Origin: Jejubacter sp036620675
GTDB lineage: Bacteria > Pseudomonadota > Gammaproteobacteria > Enterobacterales > Enterobacteriaceae
Direction: 5' to 3' (one strand)
Length of the DNA: 64,000 nt
Assembly: GCA_036620675.1 (NCBI GenBank)
Contig: JAZHEE010000013.1
Both the position numbers and the translations under genes were made by a program. Shown here in pieces: positions 60,667 through 64,000 of the stretch. Within the stretch, counting starts at the first letter, position 1; every line of letters starts with the position of its first letter. The notes beneath the pieces are model-generated. The model had not been told where the DNA came from and ran no database searches. It saw nothing but the letters and a program-made list of their open reading frames with translations.

Positions 60667-61926
60667 TCAGGCCTCCCGGGGTCGGTGAATAGAGATCTTG
60701 CTGTGCGGCGCTTCCTCCCAGTAGCCAACCAGCGCCATTCCTCCGGGCCCACGTAACGCAACCAGCTTACTTTCCTGCAGCCCGATCCGATGAGGCGGCG
60801 TCAGAATCAGGTGGAAATGAAAGATCTCGTCAGTCGACTCGCCGCGCCGGGCGGCCTGCCAGCGCGCCTGCATCGCTTCGCGCTCCCCGGGGGAGAGCAA
60901 CGCCAGTAATTGATCCGCCCGCTCGATCGCCGAAAGTTGCTGGCTGAGCGGCGTATTCAGGTTTTCATCCCAGGTCAGGCGCCCGCTTTGCGGCTCCAGG
61001 TAGTAGGTCGCCCTGCCATGGCCTGGCCCCTGTAGCTGTCGCATACGCCCGTCCGCCACAATGCGCTTTTGTATGTAGACGAAACTTAGCAGCAGTGCCG
61101 TGCCGGAAAGATAGCACTGGGCCAGTAACAGCGGTTCGCCATGGCGCAGCCCGGGGATGAAAAACGGCCCGAGCCGATGCCAGGAGTAGTAGAGCACAAT
61201 GGCGCTGAAACAGAGCAGAGAAAACGCCCCCATCCGGTTGCCGCCAAGCACCGGAATCGCGATCGTCAACGCCACCGGAATACAGGCCAGGCCGAACAAC
61301 GCCGCCTGGCCGCGCGGGCCGACGATGGGCTGATGGAACACATACCACGCGCTGGCGCACAGCAATAGCCATAGCAGGCCGCCCACCAGCCACCTTCCCG
61401 GGGTAAAGGGCTCCGGCTGCCAGCACAGCCCCATCACGATTGTGGTTAGCAGAATGGTGCCGACGACGTTAGCAGCCCACCAAATCCACAGCGTCTGACG
61501 GAAATCAATCTCATGACGCATAGCCAGCCAGCCGCAGCCCAGCAACGCGGCGATGGCGCTGACCACCAGCGTCGCCAGCAGCCAGATCAGCACGCCATGC
61601 AGTCGATCGTTGGGTCTGGCCAGTCGTCGCACACACCATGCAATAGCGACATCGTTAGTTAGTGAAATGGCGGAATGAATCAGCGAGGTTTCCAGACTGT
61701 GACGCGTCGTCACATCCAGCAGCGTGCGCACCATAAACAGCGCGATAAAAAGCGCCGCCCAGTAAGAGCGACCGACAATTAAAAATGCGCTAACCGCAAT
61801 ACCGGCCGGAAACCAGACAAAAGAGACCCGACTAACCGGGTCATCCAGATACAGAGAAAGATACCCGGTAGCAAAATAGAGCACACACCAGATAATCATC
61901 GATAAGTACAGACGCCAGGAAGACAC
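60667..61926 (-). CDS. MASE1-domain membrane protein with C-terminal PAS-like region
   Basis: The 419-residue protein has about eight membrane helices (residues 5-300) with the MASE1-type start YFATGYLSLYLDDPVSRVSFVWFPAGIAVSAFL. The cytoplasmic tail (about 300-419) shows a PAS-like pattern (WDENLN, EIFHFHLILTPPHRIGL, GGMALVGYWEE) but no GGDEF, EAL or kinase output domain. It may sense an envelope or redox signal for the two downstream proteins. It is the promoter-proximal gene of the operon. The 5' region (61927-62090) presumably carries its promoter. Confidence 0.72.
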   Translation of the reverse strand: MSSWRLYLSMIIWCVLYFATGYLSLYLDDPVSRVSFVWFPAGIAVSAFLIVGRSYWAALFIALFMVRTLLDVTTRHSLETSLIHSAISLTNDVAIAWCVRRLARPNDRLHGVLIWLLATLVVSAIAALLGCGWLAMRHEIDFRQTLWIWWAANVVGTILLTTIVMGLCWQPEPFTPGRWLVGGLLWLLLCASAWYVFHQPIVGPRGQAALFGLACIPVALTIAIPVLGGNRMGAFSLLCFSAIVLYYSWHRLGPFFIPGLRHGEPLLLAQCYLSGTALLLSFVYIQKRIVADGRMRQLQGPGHGRATYYLEPQSGRLTWDENLNTPLSQQLSAIERADQLLALLSPGEREAMQARWQAARRGESTDEIFHFHLILTPPHRIGLQESKLVALRGPGGMALVGYWEEAPHSKISIHRPREA

Positions 61927-62398
61927 ATCAGCCTCCAGTAACAGGCTTAAGGGAAACGGCTATCGCGACATTAAGCTTAGAACATCCGTCATGGGTGGGC
62001 GCCTGCGCGCTGAAAAAACCGTTACGCTTTTAGCTTTGCGAATCATCTTGTCTGCTTTTCGGTATGGGTTATTGCCATTTCGTTATATCGACAGATATAG
62101 CCGTGGCATACTGCTTTCCGCCGGTCAGAAGCCTTTCCGTTACCGGGAAATATCCTGAACCTGAATATTAAATAGTCAGTAAAAATGTGTGATTACATTC
62201 TGCCTGGAATGTCATTCCCTTTCGTTTTTCACCCTCATTTTTTGGCTGCATCGTCTGGCTAATAATTGCATATCTGCTGTCGCCCCGTTCTGGAATAAAA
62301 TATGGCACCACCCTTTATTTTACTTCACGCTTTATAGCCTGGTGGCCGTGGATACTTATCCGGCCACGGAAACTTTCTTAATATAACGACACATTATT

Positions 62399-62663
62399 AT
62401 GAACAGTATTCAGAAGATGTTTTTTACGCTCTTATTTTGTAACCTCGCTGTAGTTGGCCAGGCAGCGTGAAACCGGGCAAAAATGGCCCCGCGATGGTCG
62501 AATTCGCGCCGATATGGTCAAGCTCCAGGCTGGCGGGCGCCTGCTGCATCTTAACGTGAAGGACAACCAGTATGCCCATAAAGGCGATCCGCCGTTTGGC
62601 AACTATGCCGTATCGGTAGCGGAGATGGAGGCCGCGCTGCGTTCTACGTTCAGCGCGGGCTAA
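62399..62663 (+). pseudogene. Putative small secreted protein, frameshifted
   Basis: ATG at 62399 encodes a convincing signal peptide (basic start, then FFTLLFCNLAVVGQAA) but stops at TGA 62468-62470. The frame shifted by one base, open from 62454 to 62663, continues with about 65 protein-like residues (DMVKLQAGGRLLHLNVKDNQ to ALRSTFSAG). A single-base change would join them into a protein of about 87 residues. I do not recognise the family. Confidence 0.4.
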
Positions 62664-62664
62664 A

Positions 62665-62784
62665 ATGAATCAGATGAGAGAAATGGCGAAGCGTCGCGCC
62701 CATCCTGGAACATCGCTGCTCAGCAGCGAAGAAGTCAGAAACAGCCGCCAGAGCCGCCTCCCCGGCGTTTATCTGAATGCTTAA
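62665..62784 (+). CDS. Uncertain 39-codon ORF
   Basis: A short frame starts one base after the preceding frame's stop (TAAAATG) and reads MNQMREMAKRRAHPGTSLLS to YLNA. It is arginine/serine-rich and of good codon composition, and could be the tail of a decayed gene or a small protein. No SD or family is recognisable. Confidence 0.2.
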   Translation: MNQMREMAKRRAHPGTSLLSSEEVRNSRQSRLPGVYLNA

Positions 62785-63242
62785 CAAAATTTCCGGCACC
62801 ACGCCGGAAAGCTACCACAAACACCATAGTGGATAAATCTTATGTCACTACGCACCCGCCCTTCCGGGCGCTGTTGCCTGTTGCCCCACTGCTTTTTTCC
62901 CTGCAAACAGTGTCGGGATAAACCAAAAACTCCGCTCTGTTTTTCATATCACAAAGAGGCAACTGCACCATGAAAAAGCCCCGTATTACTAAAAAATAGC
63001 ATTTCCCCGGAAACAGTCCGGAACCGGTATCCGGGAGGAAAAAGTGTACAGCAGCAAGGGGGGCTAAAGTCATATTTTTCTCTCTTAGCCATTAACCTGC
63101 AATGTCTATGACATCTCACACCTGAGAAGCTATTGCTACATAGTGACCGGCTCACATCAAAGGTGAGCGGCACAGGAACGATTATCCCACTATCCTACAA
63201 CACCGGCCATAATCTACGTCGTTTTCTCCTGGAGATATATTG

Positions 63243-63923
63243 TTATTCATAGCGCAGGTACATCTCTATAAATTTTGGCATTTCCATGGGCTTTGCCAGA
63301 TAGTATCCTTGCATAGAGTTAACCCCTGCTTTATGTAACTGTTCAAGCTGAACAGGATTCTCTACGCCCTCGGCCGTTACCGAAAGGCCAAGCTGTGTAG
63401 AAAGCGCCACAATAGCATCGATAACTTTCTGATAAATAAGTGTATTACCGGAAGACAATGTTAATTCACGGTCAATCTTAATGGTAGAAAAGCCAACATG
63501 CTCAATGTATTTGAGGGAAGATGTTCCTGCGCCAAAATCATCAATCGCAAAACGGATCCCTTTACTCATTAGCTCTTCCATGATGTCCATAGTCTCTTCA
63601 TCCAGTTGCAAGGTTCCACGCTCAACGATTTCCAGAACCAGACCAGCCTTACCTTTAAACCTTTCGCAAAATAATATCATGTCCTGAACCAGCTCCTTAG
63701 AGTTAAGTTGTGGAGCAAATATATTGAACGAAAAATAAAAGTTATCCGGCAGATTATTGTCGTGGCTTACAAAGAAATCTGCTACATCCCTGAGCATTTT
63801 TCTTGAGATATAATTCATGTAATCACTACTTTCAAGATACTTGATGTACGAGATAGGTGATGTACATCCTTTACTATTTCTCACTCGCAAAAGTACTTCA
63901 CACCCAACCAATGTATCACCATC
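63243..63923 (-). pseudogene. EAL-domain phosphodiesterase, 5' truncated
   Basis: About 227 codons encode most of an EAL domain for cyclic di-GMP hydrolysis: EVL in place of EAL (the Glu kept), NFYFSFNIFAPQL, EIVERG, IDDFGAGTSSLKYIEHVGF, IKIDRE, TAEGVENP and QGYYLAKPM. Catalytic metal ligands look intact. The N-terminal start of the EAL domain and any upstream sensor are missing: homology ends at 63923 where an IS-like end begins. A TTG within the IS end could still start translation, so a nearly complete domain might be made. Confidence 0.8.
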
Positions 63924-64000
63924 TGTAGTGGTCAACAAAAACTGGCCACAGCTTTAGAGTTTTTCCAGAACAATCGTTCTGATTCATCCGGCGTCAGACC
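63924..64000 (-). mobile_element. Putative IS3-family element end (partial)
   Basis: From 63924 the plus strand reads TGTAGTGGTCAACAAAAACT, an IS-like terminal repeat with 5'-TG. On the minus strand a frame entering from the window edge reads GLTPDESERLFWKNSKAV and ends VASFC-stop at 63932, resembling the C-terminus of an IS3-family OrfB (LTPxE(F)ER pattern). It abuts the truncated EAL gene. Family assignment is tentative because only about 77 bp is visible. Confidence 0.5.

Larger units (their letters stand above)
61927..63242. other. 1.3-kb degenerate spacer
   Basis: No intact, recognisable gene lies here. It contains a signal-peptide-bearing frame that breaks after 23 codons (62399), a small open frame at 62665, and several short frames on either strand judged spurious. 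A small GC-rich hairpin (CGCCCTTCCGGGCG near 62860) is present. It looks like decayed accessory DNA between the MASE1 operon and the truncated EAL gene. Confidence 0.5.

Overview
The window is chromosomal DNA from a member of the Enterobacteriaceae close to, but distinct from, Escherichia. The evidence is gene order (nrdR, yajI, tsx, secF, secD, yajC, tgt, queA, acpH, malZ, proY, brnQ, phoR, phoB, sbcD, sbcC, mak, rdgC, hemB), close sequence identity to the E. coli proteins recalled from memory, enterobacterial ERIC elements, and a near E. coli-identical Pho box. All assignments come from reading the sequence; no database search was run.

Layout. 1-22.7 kb is a conserved core block: the ribonucleotide reductase repressor, nucleoside porin, Sec accessory operon, queuosine tRNA modification, maltodextrin glucosidase, two amino-acid permeases, the phosphate two-component system, SbcCD nuclease, fructokinase and RdgC. 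It carries an unusual ~340 bp repeat array inside the queA-tgt operon and two ERIC-type elements. 22.7-28.7 kb holds a hydroxyarylic acid decarboxylase operon (bsdBCD-type), MarR and MarA-type regulators, adhP and hemB. 28.7-32.5 kb is a small wza-wzb-wzc exopolysaccharide export/kinase operon whose wzc is interrupted by a frameshift in a run of nine C. 32.8-43.1 kb is an accessory catabolic island matching the iac (indole-3-acetic acid degradation) cluster: iacR, iacH, iacI, iacC, iacD, iacE, iacF, an MFS transporter, remnants of iacA and iacB, and iacG. A deletion appears to have fused the 5' part of iacA to the 3' part of iacB.

43-54.6 kb contains an alpha/beta hydrolase, a heme catalase, PQQ glucose dehydrogenase, an AT-rich gene-poor stretch, a secreted repeat protein, an IS256 remnant, a diguanylate cyclase, and a cold-adaptation pair (lpxP and a cspG-ymcF-like operon with a cold-box leader). 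54.7-64 kb has a two-component system divergent from a Met/His/Asp-rich MXKDX-repeat protein, an MFS transporter, a tightly packed three-gene membrane operon (MASE1 protein, HdeD-like protein with a Cys/His domain, DUF4105/Lnb-like protein), a degenerate stretch, and an EAL-domain gene truncated by what looks like the end of an IS3-type element.

The most noteworthy signals are the broken iac cluster, the homopolymer frameshift and missing start codon in wzc, the MASE1/HdeD/Lnb-like operon as a possible undescribed envelope system, and the repeat array that also supplies the C-terminus of QueA.
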